Shown here: positions 22,656 through 34,775 of the stretch, piece after piece
Position numbering within the stretch: the stretch's first letter is position 1
Layout: each line of letters starts with the position of its first letter
Assembly: GCA_963971575.1 (NCBI GenBank)
Contig: OZ020618.1
Coordinates: forward strand, 30,928,540-30,992,539
From: Liopterus haemorrhoidalis
Lineage: Eukaryota; Arthropoda; Insecta; Coleoptera; Dytiscidae
Direction: 5' to 3'
DNA length: 64,000 nucleotides
The notes under the pieces: generated by a model
Seen by the model: the letters and a program-made list of their open reading frames with translations, nothing else
Databases searched by the model: none
What the model was told of the DNA's origin: nothing
Made by a program: the position numbers and the translations under genes

Positions 22656-23404
22656 TCTACATATACATACGTCAAGATTTACCTATTAAGATTGAGAAAA
22701 TCTGCTCTAAAGCATTCTATTTGTATAGCATTCATAAAATATTTATATTTAATTAAAGAAAACTTAAAATATTCCTTACCTTTAAAGCATATTAGAAAAC
22801 TTCTATAACATTTTACTTATTTCATTATGCATTTGAGTTTATCATAAAACTCACGCGGATTGCACTGATCTGACTTCTTACCTCAAACTTTTTTATTCAC
22901 TAAGGGACTGTTGAAAGGCTAAAAACTCTAGAACAGAGTTTCTCTATAGTCTAAACTTCAGAATTGATCAAACATTACAAACTTTGTTACAGATAAAACA
23001 CTGCGAAAGCTTTATAGCGAAATTATTGTTGACATGTAGGTGTTCCTTTCCATAAGCAATGAAATTCTGAAAGAATTTGAAAATTGAGTTAGGAATACGA
23101 GTGCAGTGTAACATTAAATTTATTTTTATTTATAGCGAGGTTTCTCAGAGTGTATTAAGCAGCTCTTGATATAATGTAGGGAAATCCACTAGTTTTAGGT
23201 GAGGCTGAATCCTAAAATGCGTCCTGCATTCCAATTGTTAACGAAATTTATATAATAGAATTTTTATTTAATACACATGTAAAGTAGGTTACATTACAAG
23301 AGGTTGAAGGCTACAACCCTATCCGTAGGCTAGAGTTGTCATCATCCAAATGTAATATTGCCATTACATGCGAGTCAAATACAATATTGTATATACTAAC
23401 TATG
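22656..23404. other. Stretch without recognised features
   Basis: AT-rich sequence to the right of the Penelope element. The frame at 22533-22808 starts in the Penelope 3' end, has no motif, and is not counted as a gene. Confidence 0.5.
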
Positions 23405-24784
23405 CAGGTGTTCAATCTAAGTGTGCCACCGTTGCTATCTCGAGAACTATAAGAGCTACGAGGTTGGTTAAATTAGCAAAGAAATACTATTTTGCAAATC
23501 TGTTACAAAACTATTAAATAAATTTTTCATTATCAGTGGTTCTCCAAATATGGAACCCAACTTTCTTATTTTAAATAAGAACATATTTTTTTATATTTTT
23601 GTTCGGAAGGAAATTTTATTCTTATTTCAACGAATACACAGTTTAGTACCCTTACATCACAAAATTTTTGAGAAAATATTAAATTGACATTAGTTTAAAT
23701 CAAATCGCACAGGGATCAGCATGCTTGAATGAAACAAACGACCATCAAAATGTATTGAACAGTTTAATTCTATGACAATAGTACAAAATAAATATTACTC
23801 AAAATTGCCTCAATTCTTATTAATACATAATTCAATCCTGAAAAGTAATAAGTCCGAAAACTATTTCGGACCTTTTTTAATTTTCTCCCATCAATATTAG
23901 ATATAATATCTTCAATATTGTCTTTCAGAGACAATAAGGTCAAGTTTTTTTTTCAGGATGAAGAAGTTTTTTAAATTAAATGGCATGTACTTACGTTTTT
24001 TTTTTTTAATAACGATGGACCGTTCCTACACTTACATTCTAACTGAAGCTCTAGGATTGGCCTCAAAATATGCCAAAAAAATGACTTCACCATCGAAACT
24101 TCCAAAATACTCTCGTTTGTGTTCAAATGCTGAAGTGTTAGCACGCAATCTTAATTCAAGTTGCTGAAAATATCGCCGTCCAGGAACTTCTCTATCAGGA
24201 AAACGCTCACTGTACATATTTACCGCAGCTCCACCATTTTTACGGCATAAAATGTATACTTCAAACATATCAACTTTTTGTTCATGTGTAAAATGATAAA
24301 TTTTTTAATTAGATTCACCAATTAAACGAAATTCTTCACAAATTAAACAAAATTCTTCACCAATTTAACAAAATTCTTCACAAAATAGTCAAATTGAAAT
24401 TTAATAATTAATCAAACAAACAACAATATTATGATTTGTTCATTTGTTTCATTCATAGCACGCTGATTCTTGTCCGATTTGATTTAAATTAATGTCAATT
24501 TAATATACATTTTTCTAAATATTTTTGTGATGTAAGGGTACTAAACTGTCTATTCGTTGAATTCTGAATAAAATTCCCTTCCGAACAAAAGTATAAAACA
24601 ATATGTTCTCATTTAAAATAACAAAGTTGAGTCCCATATTTGGAGAACCAATGATCATAAAATTTTTTTGTTAATAACTTTGTAATAGACTTGCAAAATG
24701 GTATTTCTTTGCTAATTTAACCAACCTCCTAGCTCTTATAGTTCTCGAGATAGCAATGGTGGCACACTTAGATTGAACATCCTG
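23405..24784 (-). mobile_element. DNA transposon with ~335-bp inverted repeats
   Basis: The left arm (23405-23736) and right arm (24445-24784) are inverted repeats with scattered differences. Both start with CAGG(A)TGTTCAATCTAAG and share TGCTATCTCGAGAACTATAA. The right end is flanked by TA; the left by TG, probably a mutated TA, as expected of Tc1/mariner-like elements. The 700-bp interior carries a remnant transposase N-terminus (24030-24290). A weaker relative of the arm lies at 47190-47262, just outside the hAT element. Confidence 0.85.
24030..24290 (-). pseudogene. Transposase N-terminal fragment (DUF4817-like HTH)
   Basis: The minus strand encodes about 85 residues: FTHEQKVDMFEVYILCRKNG, then a SERFPDREVPGRRYFQQL-like stretch, and YFEANPRASVR. 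This pattern matches the N-terminal helix-turn-helix region (DUF4817) of insect mariner-related transposases: a moderately charged repeat helix followed by a linker with a FENNPR-like motif. No catalytic domain follows, so the element is non-autonomous. Confidence 0.6.
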
Positions 24785-24989
24785 TATATAGTTTTATCAT
24801 TAAAAAATTAGTAGAATTACTTAAAAACACAGAAATTCTGAGTGTCAATTGTCAAACCAGTTATTTTATCCGGGTGAGCACATGCGAATATGAACAGCTT
24901 TATGTATTTACAGTTGGACACATAATACATTTATTATTTGATGGTCGTAGATAAGTATTTTATGGTTTTCGAACATAGGCTATATGTCA

Positions 24990-25437
24990 TCTCAAAATTT
25001 TCATTCTTGGGAGAAGGGGTAAACAATAAAAGTAGGATTGAGCCGATTAAACTGCGCTTGTAACTGGATAGTATTTTAAAATTAATTTGCTTATACGGAC
25101 TTTGAAGGTTCTGTGGGAGGGATAAGCGATAATCCACTGTAGCAGTTTTGCCATAATGCTCAAACTTAGCAAAAAACATTTGAAATACTGTTCTACCCAA
25201 AGCCTGGACGAAATCATATAAACGATAACAAATGTTGAGACCAGTAGTTTGTTGCAAGTAGCGCATTTGATGCAACTGATCGTCTGCAACAGAAATGAAA
25301 GAATATTGAGAGTCCGAGATGACACGGGTTTGAAGCATCAGGATACTAAGCTGATAGATCGGTAGTTGGATGTCCGTAGCCTATCGTCATTTTTATAAAT
25401 GGCAACTATTACTATAATTAGCCACGGTTCTGGTATT
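24990..25437 (-). pseudogene. LINE reverse transcriptase fragment
   Basis: Minus-strand reading with frameshifts gives VAIYKNDDR, SNYRSISLVS (matching the NYRPISLLS motif of Jockey-like LINEs), YDFVQALGRTV (matching DFSKAFDTV), KFEHYG (matching KLEHYG) and, in another frame, LQWIIAYPSHRTFKVRIS (matching the WI.SYL..R...V region). A stop follows the first motif. The fragment lacks the catalytic FADD region and the endonuclease. It is a dead 5'-truncated copy. Confidence 0.7.
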
Positions 25438-25717
25438 TTACCTAGTGTTGCCAATGTTTTAAGAGCACATTACCCACCGACGTACGTAAAATAACCCACA
25501 TTACCCACGAACCCATGCGAGATTACACGAAAATTACACGGAAATATTTTTTAAATCATTTACTACTGAATTCGCAATAATACAATTTAACTACTGGAAA
25601 ACTATTGTATATGTTGTTCACTTTTGTAAAAACAAACTAAGAGGAAATTTTGATTTCAATAGTTTGCAGCTTTGAAATTATATGTCATGTTGCTATTAAA
25701 AAAATATAAAAATTGAT

Positions 25718-26843
25718 GTGAAAAAAAATTTCACACATTTCAGGGTTACCTGCGAAACCCTGAAATGTGTGAAATTTAGTAACTAAATGATGATTATTTG
25801 GAATGCCAAAACAAATTTTATGTCAAAATATTTTTTTATGAATTTTAATTCGAATGCCTAATACCATTATTTAAGTTTCTAAATATGTGCCGTATTTTTT
25901 TTTTTTTTATATAGCAAAGTTCATTAAGATTTTGAAAATTGCGCCTATAAAATAAAAAAATATATATATATTTTCTATGGCTGCCATTGGTTGCTTAAAT
26001 CATAAGCCCCGCCCTCTGATTTCGTATATATTCAAACATAGAATTAAATTATAATTTCAACACTTCCCACTGGTTATTAAATTTACGCTTTTAAAAATTA
26101 AATGCAACATTTACCAAAATATAACTAGAATTTTGACAAAATAATTTAAACAAAATAAAAATGCAAAAAAAATACAGAAAAATTAAAATTGACAGGAATC
26201 GAATTCAGTTTGCAAATTACAAATAAACGACGAAACGCACTACGCTACGAGCGCTTACTTATCTACTGTGTTACATAGCGAATTAAATATTTAACATATT
26301 TTAGTTAAAAACACAAAAATGCGTTATTTTCCGAAAACATAATCTGATCAAAAATTCTTGTTGTACTATTCCGGTTCACACCATTGTACATTACTTAGAA
26401 TTTTTTCAAATTTTTAGTTTAAGCCATCTGGGCTGCAGGTGTGTGACAATTTTTTTTTTTGCACAATTTTGGCAAAAATCGCGTCAAAATAAATTATTTT
26501 AAAAAAATAATTTTGTTTATCGTTAATCCACGTACTAAGGGATTTCATTTGATACCCAACTCAGAATTTTTAAAAATATATATATATTTTTTTTCGATGA
26601 GTACATATATCTGTTTATATGAAAATATAAACACATATTTTTAGTGGGATATGTTTTTTAGATGTTTTATTATTTTTCCTATGTGCGGGTCAAAGAGTTG
26701 TATAAGCATGCCAAATTTCAACTTTCTAGGTTTAGCCGTTTGGCTACAATTTTTACCGAACAGACAGACAGACATACAAACAGACAGACGACAAAATGAC
26801 GGTATAAGGGTTTTTTGGTCATACCTACAAAACCCTAAAAATG
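25718..26843 (+). mobile_element. Composite element, copy B
   Basis: Opposite orientation to copy A. The left end has a terminus (TTTCACACATTTCAGGGTT) that has snapped back on itself (25726-25777). The interior follows copy A in reverse, with a decayed tRNA-like region near 26185-26260. It ends in a CAGACAGA microsatellite followed by AAAATGACGGTATAAGGG and AACCCTAAAAATG. The far inverted terminus seen in copy A is absent, so the copy is truncated or the family has two forms. Confidence 0.65.
25726..25777. repeat. Perfect 22-bp hairpin at element terminus
   Basis: Left arm 25726-25747 (starts AAATTTCACACATTTCAGGG) and right arm 25756-25777 are exact reverse complements around the 8-base loop ACCTGCGA. 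The element terminus has been copied in inverted orientation next to itself. Confidence 0.85.
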
Positions 26844-27580
26844 TCACTTTCTTAATAATGATCATAACCAATAAATCTAAAGTTGGTTTTACAGCGTAAG
26901 GAATATTTATAATTGACATTTAAAGTCAGTAATACCCTATAAAAGTAAACAAAATAACTAGATCTAGTTTGCCCTTACAAAAGTGAAAAGCATATATCTA
27001 TTATCCACGACAAATCTCAGTCGCAAAAAGGGTATTATCAAAATATTTTTACTACATTACATTCAACACGAACACGAAAAGACCGGGCCGATTTGAGTTT
27101 GTAGTACAGTACACTAACCAATGAGAAGTGAGCTTTATATATTTAATTATTCGAATATGTCGGAGCATTACCGATCATGGCGAGACCACCCGATTTTTTT
27201 TAAGAGCGCGTCGGTTTGAAATCCAAGGGCTAAAATATTCAATATACCTATCGCATTATATAATCTACTATTATATTGTACAAGTGTTGGTATGTATGTT
27301 CTATTCAACGTCTGGTGTATCTTCATTTTTCCGGTAACGCGGAGAGAGGAAAATTAACCGCCCTCTCATCCGGGTGATATTTTTTTAGTGCTTAGGCTTA
27401 ATTTTATTTCGACAGGGGGTACTGACTAATTTTTATGGATAAAAATCATGCATTTTTTCCTCGAATCCGTGTCGAATCAAAGTCACCAATGATCGGCACG
27501 GACAGGTTTTATCAGACGATAATTCAAAAATATTCTTAATAAAAGACGGCCGGTCCAGAATATTTACGGCGAGAATCAAA
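26844..27580. other. Stretch without recognised features
   Basis: Mostly AT-rich; small frames here lack motifs. Confidence 0.4.
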
Positions 27581-28188
27581 GTGTTAAATGGTAATAATGG
27601 TTCAGGATAGCTTTTTGAACGTGCGAGATAATATTTTGAGGTATCAGAAAACATTTTTCAAAGAATCTGGGCCATTATTGGAAATATGCTTACAAGATTT
27701 CAGAAGGTGACAGCTGTCAAATTTTTTGCATTTTAAAATGGGAGGAGATTTCACATTTTGAACGTGTTTCTTGACAGAAGAATAGTAATTAAGGATTTAA
27801 GGTGAATTAACGATAAAGTTTAAGACATTTGCAGGGCGAATTTCCATAAAATAGTGTTAAAAAAGATTTATAGATATTAAAAATTTCAGGGTTAATAAAA
27901 GTGTTAAGTGGTGATAATGGTTCAAGATAGCTTATTTGACGTGCGAGATAATATTTTGAGGCATCAGAAAACATTTTTCAAAGAATCTGGCCCATTATTG
28001 GAAATATGCTTACAAGATTTCAGAAGGTGACAGCTGTAAAATTTTTTGCATTTTAAAATGGGACGAGATTTCACATTTTGAACGTATTTCTTGATAGAAG
28101 AAAACTAATTAAGTATTTAAGGTGAATTAACGATAAAACTTAAGACATTTGCAGGGGGAATTTCCATAAAATAGTGTTAAAAAAAGAT
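27581..28188. repeat. Two-copy tandem duplication, 320-bp unit
   Basis: The unit starting GTGTTAAATGG at 27581 is repeated from 27901 (GTGTTAAGTGG). The two copies share long blocks such as CATTTTTCAAAGAATCTGG and AATATGCTTACAAGATTTC. The second copy runs to about 28188. Confidence 0.85.
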
Positions 28189-28310
28189 GAGCGACGAGTT
28201 TTATAATCGACAAGTGCGACAAAATTATATTAAAACGAGTCGCGAAGCGACGAGTTTTAACAACGTAGGGGAGAAGACCGGCGTAGCCGGGCTGAGGCCC
28301 CTAGTATAAA
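28189..28310. other. GC-rich inverted motifs after the duplication
   Basis: Contains ACGAGTCGCGAAGCGACGAG and CCGGCGTAGCCGG, imperfect inverted motifs of a style seen at ends of dispersed repeats. No class can be assigned. Confidence 0.35.
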
Positions 28311-28439
28311 TATTTAACTTACTAAAAAAATACTTAAATATATATCTTTTTCAATAAAATCATACATCGGATACCATAAAATCGTACATCGTACACAATC
28401 AAAATTAATCGTGCAAGTAAGATTTAAATCGTATATTTG

Positions 28440-28990
28440 GCAACACTGGGTAAAGCCCACCGAAGGCGGCTGACCAAATTTTTTTCCGAATTTTCCTTAT
28501 CACTTACGTGCAGTTTTGGTTTCGAAATTTAGTTTTTTTCGCGATTTTTTCATCCCTATGTATTTTTGCAAATCAAATCGCTTATGTAGCGAACAGTGTT
28601 TATATACCGTTTAAACTAAATTTTATTTTTTTGGGGGTCGGGAAAGTAGTGTTTTCACAATTTTCTTTCTTAATAATTTTGTCTTGGTCGCAGAAGGTGA
28701 TGATATGAACAATTATTAACCTCATGCGTAGGGAACGGGTCGGCCGAAAGAAGCTGATCACTTTTTTTCTCAATGTTTTCCAATGACCGCATAGGGGTAG
28801 TTTTTAATTTTCTGAGAAATCACGATTTTTTTATTTTGCAATATTTTTAGTGACTGAAACAAACAAAATGTACTTTCAGGGTTAGGGGCGAGACCACCGA
28901 ATGCAGATGATCCATTTCGGACTGATTTTACATATCTAGTAGGGTAGTTTCATTTTTCTGTTTGCAGTTATTGTTTTCTCAAGATTTAAA
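28440..28990. repeat. Degenerate repeats with CCACCGAA core
   Basis: Three related phrases (CCCACCGAAGGCGGCTGACC near 28457, GGCCGAAAGAAGCTGATC near 28741 and ACCACCGAATGCAGATGATC near 28893) are followed by T-rich stretches. Spacing is irregular; this looks like an old repeat. Confidence 0.35.
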
Positions 28991-29159
28991 AAATCTTGAT
29001 CATTATAATAGTTATATTTATGCAAAAACTATCGTTACACATAGGAATAAATTCTGCAAATAGAAAAGAGGCCCTTTTTGCGTTTTTTTTTTACTATAAT
29101 TAACTACAAAAACCTCTGCGCCTGTTGTTTACATGTGCGCTACATGAGGGAACTTCGAA

Positions 29160-29360
29160 CAATGACAAATTTAGTAGTGGGGTTAGGATAGTGAGCTAGT
29201 GACTATCTTGTTTACAAAACCACTGTCCTATCCTAACTACTAGCGCGACTACTAGCACTAGTTGAATCTCAAGTGTTCACATTAGGATAGTGACTATCTT
29301 AGTGACTAGAAATCTAGTTACTAGCTCTTTTGCTAGCCTAATCTAAACGCGCCATTATAA
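29160..29360. repeat. CTAG-rich inverted repeat cluster
   Basis: TAGTAGTGGGGTTAGGATAG recurs inverted as CTATCCTAACTACTAG, and ACTAG/CTAG is repeated many times. The layout (TTAGGATAG boxes facing each other) suggests a MITE. No target duplication was determined. Confidence 0.4.
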
Positions 29361-29699
29361 CTAGTAGTCAGCTTAAGCCATTTTGTGAATTTTTTGGATG
29401 CTACAATTTGTAATTTACATCATATTATTTATTATCTCTCTTTCCATTTTTGTCTTTGAGTTATATTACAAAGCAGTGAAATAATTTTTCAAGTTATTGC
29501 TGTAATTTCTGAATTCTAGCAAGCACACATAAAACTTTGTCTCTTTATTATATTAGTTTTGATTACAAATGAATGCATTTTATACATATTGCAGAAAAAA
29601 AGAGCAGGGGGTACGCCATAAAACTTTTGGCACAAAGGCACCTCACATGTCAGCGGTGCTCCTGTTTGCCGCTATCACTTAATAGATATCTATCAAATT

Positions 29700-29722
29700 C
29701 TGAAATGTGTGAAAATACACAC

Positions 29723-29757
<35 letters not shown>
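29700..29757 (-). repeat. Composite-element terminus joined to (TTA)n
   Basis: TGAAATGTGTGAAAATACAC resembles the composite-element terminus and runs straight into a TTA microsatellite at 29723-29757. No further part of the family is visible here. Confidence 0.5.
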
Positions 29758-30424
29758 TTTGCTTAGTATTAGAAACTTAAGGAAATATCAACAAATTGAA
29801 TTGATCGTTTTAGATTTTAAATTATATTCAGTGACACTGTCTTCTGTCTATTTCTGGAAAAGGTTTTATATATTTCAAACAACTTAGACAGGCAATATTT
29901 CAAACCTGTTGATTATTCATTACCTCCATTTTATCACAACTTTATTGGCAACGATCCAATACATTCTCCATCATCCTCTGTTCATACATAACACACAAAA
30001 ATTCAAGGCATAAAGTTTTAAGTAATAAATATAGATTCTTTACTGTTAAATTGTATTCGTTATTGCATAGAATAAGTACTACTTACAGTATAAAATGCAT
30101 TTCTTGTTTTGTGTAAGTATTTATAATGCTAATACATACAAAGATAATTAACTTTAGTTTTATCCCCTTATGTGCATATCACGTGGTACACGAACAATAG
30201 AATATAATTATTTAAATTCCTGCGCAGTCATGCTTTCTGAGTACTCACAACACAGTAAATGTTTATTTATAGATACACTCATACATATGAAAGCATTAAC
30301 ATTCAACATTTTTTATATGTACTTTAACCTTGTTGCATCCCTATCGAATCACATTGCTAATCATATGTTTCCTAATGTAAATCCTTCCCTGCAACAATTA
30401 TTTCAGCAGATGCTTAAATAATAA
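29758..30424. other. Stretch without recognised features
   Basis: AT-rich; short frames without motifs. Confidence 0.4.
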
Positions 30425-31000
30425 CCATAATAACCATAATAGCTATTTATGCACCAATGTTGTTACTAAGATGATTACGCCCGGAGAGCGACGTTATGGT
30501 CCGAGGGATGGATGTCGCTCAATGCATTCAAAATTTTATTTTTCACTTCACATAAAATTCTTAGGTTGCCATGCTCGGTGATCCGAGCGCAGACTATTTC
30601 CCCGCATACAGTTGTGTTGTATGTGTTGCGTGCGTAAAACAATCGGACCTACAATTTATAATCGTGGACTCCGAACCATTTCACATAAAATAAAAAGTTA
30701 AAATTAATAGATATTTACCTACATCTATCTGGTAGCTAATGACAATAAACAGTTTATAGACATGTAGGATTTACGCCGCCCCTGGACAACCAAACATGTG
30801 TCCCCGTACCGCGCCCAACACCCTCACCGACAGACGGGGGTACACGTTGAAGTGTGGAAGGAAGTGGACGCGTGTAGTAGCCATAACTAAATAATTTTGT
30901 CCATAGTGTTAAATGTGTTATTTAATTTTCAATAAATATACCTTATAGATTTATTGCGTACTTCACTCTAACCCACAACCACTTTTGGGAGTACTTTTTT
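30425..31000. other. Unassigned block with GC-rich islands
   Basis: GC-rich patches (around 30475-30640 and 30770-30890) interrupt AT-rich sequence, followed by AATAAATATACC near 30940. A TGTTG start near 30458 and an ACAACCA end near 30980 would fit a solo LTR, but no target duplication or second copy was seen. Confidence 0.25.
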
Positions 31001-31505
31001 TTATACTTAGAGGCCCTAAAAGCCTATAGACATATATATAAAAAAAAAAAGATTTTGTTTAATCATTTAATTGTAAGAACTAATTTTCTCCACGACCACT
31101 ATAGAATTTACCATATCTAAAACCAATTTTGACTACAGAAAGTTAATATTCTAACACAAGAGTTGGTCTTATCTTCTAATGCATTTTGCGTGTATTTCAT
31201 TCTATTACTTGTTATGCAATAACTATTCCATGCTTGTTGTCATTTGTTTTTGTAGGGTTACAATAAAATATATGCAATGTTTACATTCAATTAATGCAAC
31301 ATAACTTACTAAAAAATACTAAAATAGTGGCCGATGTGCGGCAAATTAAATTAAAATTAAACAAATAATAAATAAAAAAATAATTTTAATTGATTGATTA
31401 ATTTGTTATGTAATATAAATTATTTGTTAAGATAAAATGTTTGCTAAACTAATTATTTGTTTTTTTTTTTTTTTTTTCTTTCTGGTTGTCGTGGAGAAAG
31501 TAGGG

Positions 31506-31631
31506 TCTGTGACTCGGTTGGAAGAGAAAATTCGATGCTCGTGGTTACTCACGCTCGGCTGCGGCTCGCGCTCTAGTTCTCTCACATCGAATCACTCGCA
31601 TCGAATTTTCTCATTCCAACCTTGTTACAGA
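31506..31631. mobile_element. Snap-back MITE-like hairpin
   Basis: TCTGTGACTCGGTTGGAAGA at the left pairs imperfectly with the right end TCATTCCAACCTTGTTACAG. The inner part GAGAAAATTCGATGC / GCATCGAATTTTCTC is perfect. The GC-rich loop contains CTCGGCTGCGGCTCG. It lies just after a poly-T run. Confidence 0.65.
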
Positions 31632-32399
31632 ATATACTATTACAATCACAAAGAATATGTAAGAATTACCCGAATATATCGAGAAAAATTCACAAAAAGC
31701 AACAAAAAGTTTGTTATCAGTTAAATCTAAACGGAAATATGAAAAAGAATACAAAACCTTTAGACTGTGGCAATCAAAAAATAAGGTACCGGCCGTAAAT
31801 GAGACTATTATTTGTTGAAGGCGTAATGAGAAGGCGTTATGGATTCATAATGCTCCGGTTGCTATTCATATGTTTGAATATCTCGTATCCTAGGCATTAT
31901 GACCAAATAACATCAAAGTTAAATATAAATAAAATATGTTTCATTTTGTAATACATAACTAAGACGGAAATTTCATTTTCTATGTTGCATATTTATAGTA
32001 TCATATTAGAGTGGTACTTCTGAAATGGACCCTTTTAAAATATTTAACACACATTAATGACAATCTGACATTTGTAATTTTTGAATGAATACAACCTTAA
32101 CACAATAAAATCTAATTAAAGTGAGGTTAACAAGTTCACATGGTTCCATAAAAGTTACTACAACAAAACAAACACAAAACGTGAGATCAAAAAAAAAAAA
32201 AAAAACAAGGTCAGAGTAGGCTAAGAAAAAATCACGTATGCCTGAATAAATTTTTACGTTAGAACTGCTCACATAACCTTTGGCACAACAGAGCTATTGA
32301 GCAAATTTAAATTTTGCTTTAAACAGTTAATTTTTTTTAAATAAATCTTATTTATTTTATTTTTATTTTTGTAAAATGGGAAGTAATAATTGATGTGAA
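31632..32399. other. Stretch without recognised features
   Basis: AT-rich with a poly-A run near 32190; nothing recognised. Confidence 0.4.
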
Positions 32400-33188
32400 G
32401 TGTGAATTTTCACACATTTCAGACTTTCGCAGGTATTTAGTAACTGAATGATGATTATTTGGGATGAAAACAAATTTTATGTTAAAATATTTTTTTGTTA
32501 ATTTTAATTCGAATGCCTTATACCATTATTTACGTTTCTAAATATGTGCAATATTTTTTTTTATATATAGCAAGGTTCATTAAGATTTTGAAAATTGCGC
32601 CTATGGCTTCCATTGGTTGTTTTAGTCATAATTTCTGCCCCTCTGGTTTCATATACATTCAAACAAAATTAAATTATAATTTCAACACTACCCACTGGTT
32701 ATTAAATTTACGCTTTTAAAAATTAGATGCAACATTTGCCAAAATATAACTAGAATTTTGACAAAATAATTTAAACCAAATAAAAATGCAAAAAAAAAAC
32801 AGGAGAAATAAAATTGACAGGAAGCGAACCGTAGTTTGCAACTTTCGGGAAAGGAAGCGAGAACGTTAACCATTAGATTACGGACGTTTACTCGTTTACC
32901 GTGTTACATAGCGAATTAAATATTTTATATATTTTAGTTAAAAACACAAAAAATGCGTTATTTTCCGAAAACATAATCTGATCAAAAATTCCGGTTGTAC
33001 TATTCCGGTTCACACCGATGTACATTACTTAGAATTTTTTCAGATTTTTAGTATAAACCATCTGGGCTACAGGGGGTGGAACAATTTTTGTTTTGCACAA
33101 TTTTAGCTAAAATCGTCTCAAAATAATTTATTTTGCAAAAATAAAATTTTGATCGTTAATCCACGTACTAAGCTTTTATTTGATACTA

Positions 33189-33257
<69 letters not shown>

Positions 33258-33399
33258 TTAGTATTTTTCCTATAAGCATGCCAAATTTCAACTCTCTATG
33301 TTTAGCCGTTTGGCTACAATTTTTACCGAACAGACAGACAGACGACAAAATGACGGTATAAGGTTTTTTTTTTGTCATACCAACATAAGCCTAAAAATG
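32400..33399 (+). mobile_element. Composite element, copy C
   Basis: Starts with the family terminus GTGTGAATTTTCACACATTT and runs in the same orientation as copy B to GACAAAATGACGGTATAAGG and CCTAAAAATG. A (TA)n microsatellite sits at 33192-33254. The tRNA-like part, read on the minus strand, is the best preserved of the family: A-box-like TAATCTAATGG (32880-32870) and B-box-like GGTTCGCTTCC (32830-32820). The (TA)n-encoded Tyr/Ile frames are not genes. Confidence 0.65.
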
Positions 33400-33799
33400 A
33401 AATAATAAGTTTATAAACTAAACAAAATGGGATATGTGACCATCGCCTTCATCAATACAGATTCTGATTATTCTGTTGATTGATCTAAATTATTAAATAC
33501 AAATTATTTAAACATGCTAAATTGTCAAAAATTTATCGATTATCTGTAACATACCTTATATTGCTGTCTTTCTCTTCCACGGTTTACTAGTCTTTTGTTT
33601 ATAATACACGATATAATAATAAAAATAAACCTTTTATTATTATTATTTATTTTTTTTTCTAGACTACAGTCTAGAAAATAATGTAAACAAAAACTAATTT
33701 CCTTAGTTATTGTTGAGCAACACAATTTTGTAAATTAAGACGTCTGTATATATTTCGGTAAAAAAGAAAGGCTGCAAAACAAACATAGCGATAAAGAAT

Positions 33800-34440
33800 G
33801 AAGTATTTTAATCAGAAGTTGATCGTGCAATAGAAAATGATGAATCCTTTCGACAAGTTGCAAGAAGCCTAAATGTTAGTTCTTCTGACATCATACGCTT
33901 ATGGGATCAATATAGGAAACTGATCAGTATCGAAGACTTGCTGGACAAGGTTGAAAACGCAAAACTATGTGAAATGAAAAACGCTATTTTCTTGTATACG
34001 GCAACGCATTTCGATTGCAAAAGACTCCCAGATTGAGTTGAGAATGGATAATGGAGTTGATATTTCCTACCAAGCGGTTAGAAATATGTTACGGGAAGAA
34101 AATTTGAGAACGAGAAAACTTATTCGAGCTTCTCGTTTAGCAATGCGGCACGGAGAAGATCGTATGAATTTTGTTAGTCAACACATCCCTTGGCAGTTTA
34201 GATAATAGAGACCAGTGTTCTTCAGAGAATAATCCAAATTCCATCTGTTTCTAGCTGTGATGGTAAGGTACGTCTATACAAACGTCCAGGCGAGCAATAT
34301 TCCTCCGCTACCATGCAAGAAGTAGAGAAATTTGGTGAAGGCGCTGTGATGGTTTGAGATGAAATCTGTGGAATCGGACTGGTTGTCAACCAAGTAAGGC
34401 TGAATGCTGCTGGATATATGAATACGATTTTGGATAAGAG
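33800..34440 (+). pseudogene. Tc1-like transposase fossil
   Basis: Reading frames with shifts give an HTH-like N-terminal remnant (SFRQVARSLNVSSSDIIRLW), then YQAVRNMLREENLRTRK, HGEDRMNFVSQHIPW and CDGKVRLYKRPGEQYSSA with QEVEKFGEGAVMV. These follow the order of Tc1-family transposases, where the last stretch precedes the WAGI/W block. Stops and shifts occur throughout. The C-terminal catalytic part is replaced near 34440 by a poly-T run and composite-element sequence. Confidence 0.75.
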
Positions 34441-34775
34441 GATAAGAGTTTTTTTTTTTTTTTTACGCTTTATAGGCAAAAATTCCATAAAATTATCAGA
34501 TTTTTTGAAAAATAACATTTTTTGGATTATCTATGCATTGACGGACTTCATTTGATACCCCACTAAAAATTTAAAATATATATATTTCCCGTGACTTATG
34601 TATTTTTGAACTCTCTATAGTTTTTTCTACATATGGGTCAAAGAGTTGTACCAGCATGTCAAATTTCTATGTTCAGCCGTTCGGCCACAACTTCTACCGA
34701 CTAGAAAGGCAGACAGACACACGATTTACGTTATGAGGGATTTTTTGTCCGTATCTACAGAACCCTAAAAATTAT
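34441..34775 (+). repeat. Partial composite-type repeat
   Basis: Follows the 3' part of copies B and C: a GGGTCAAAGAGTTGTACCAG block, GCCGTTCGGCCACAACTTCT, a CAGACAGA stretch and AACCCTAAAAATT. More diverged than the other copies. Confidence 0.5.

Noticed and set aside
22533..22808. 91-codon frame right of the Penelope element
   Set aside because: Its first half is Penelope 3' terminal sequence, also present inverted at the left arm; no protein motif.
30458..30983. Solo BEL/Pao LTR
   Set aside because: TG-like start and CA-like end are suggestive but there is no target duplication or second copy in the window.
33118..33378. Tyr/Ile-repeat frames on both strands
   Set aside because: Produced by the (TA)n microsatellite.
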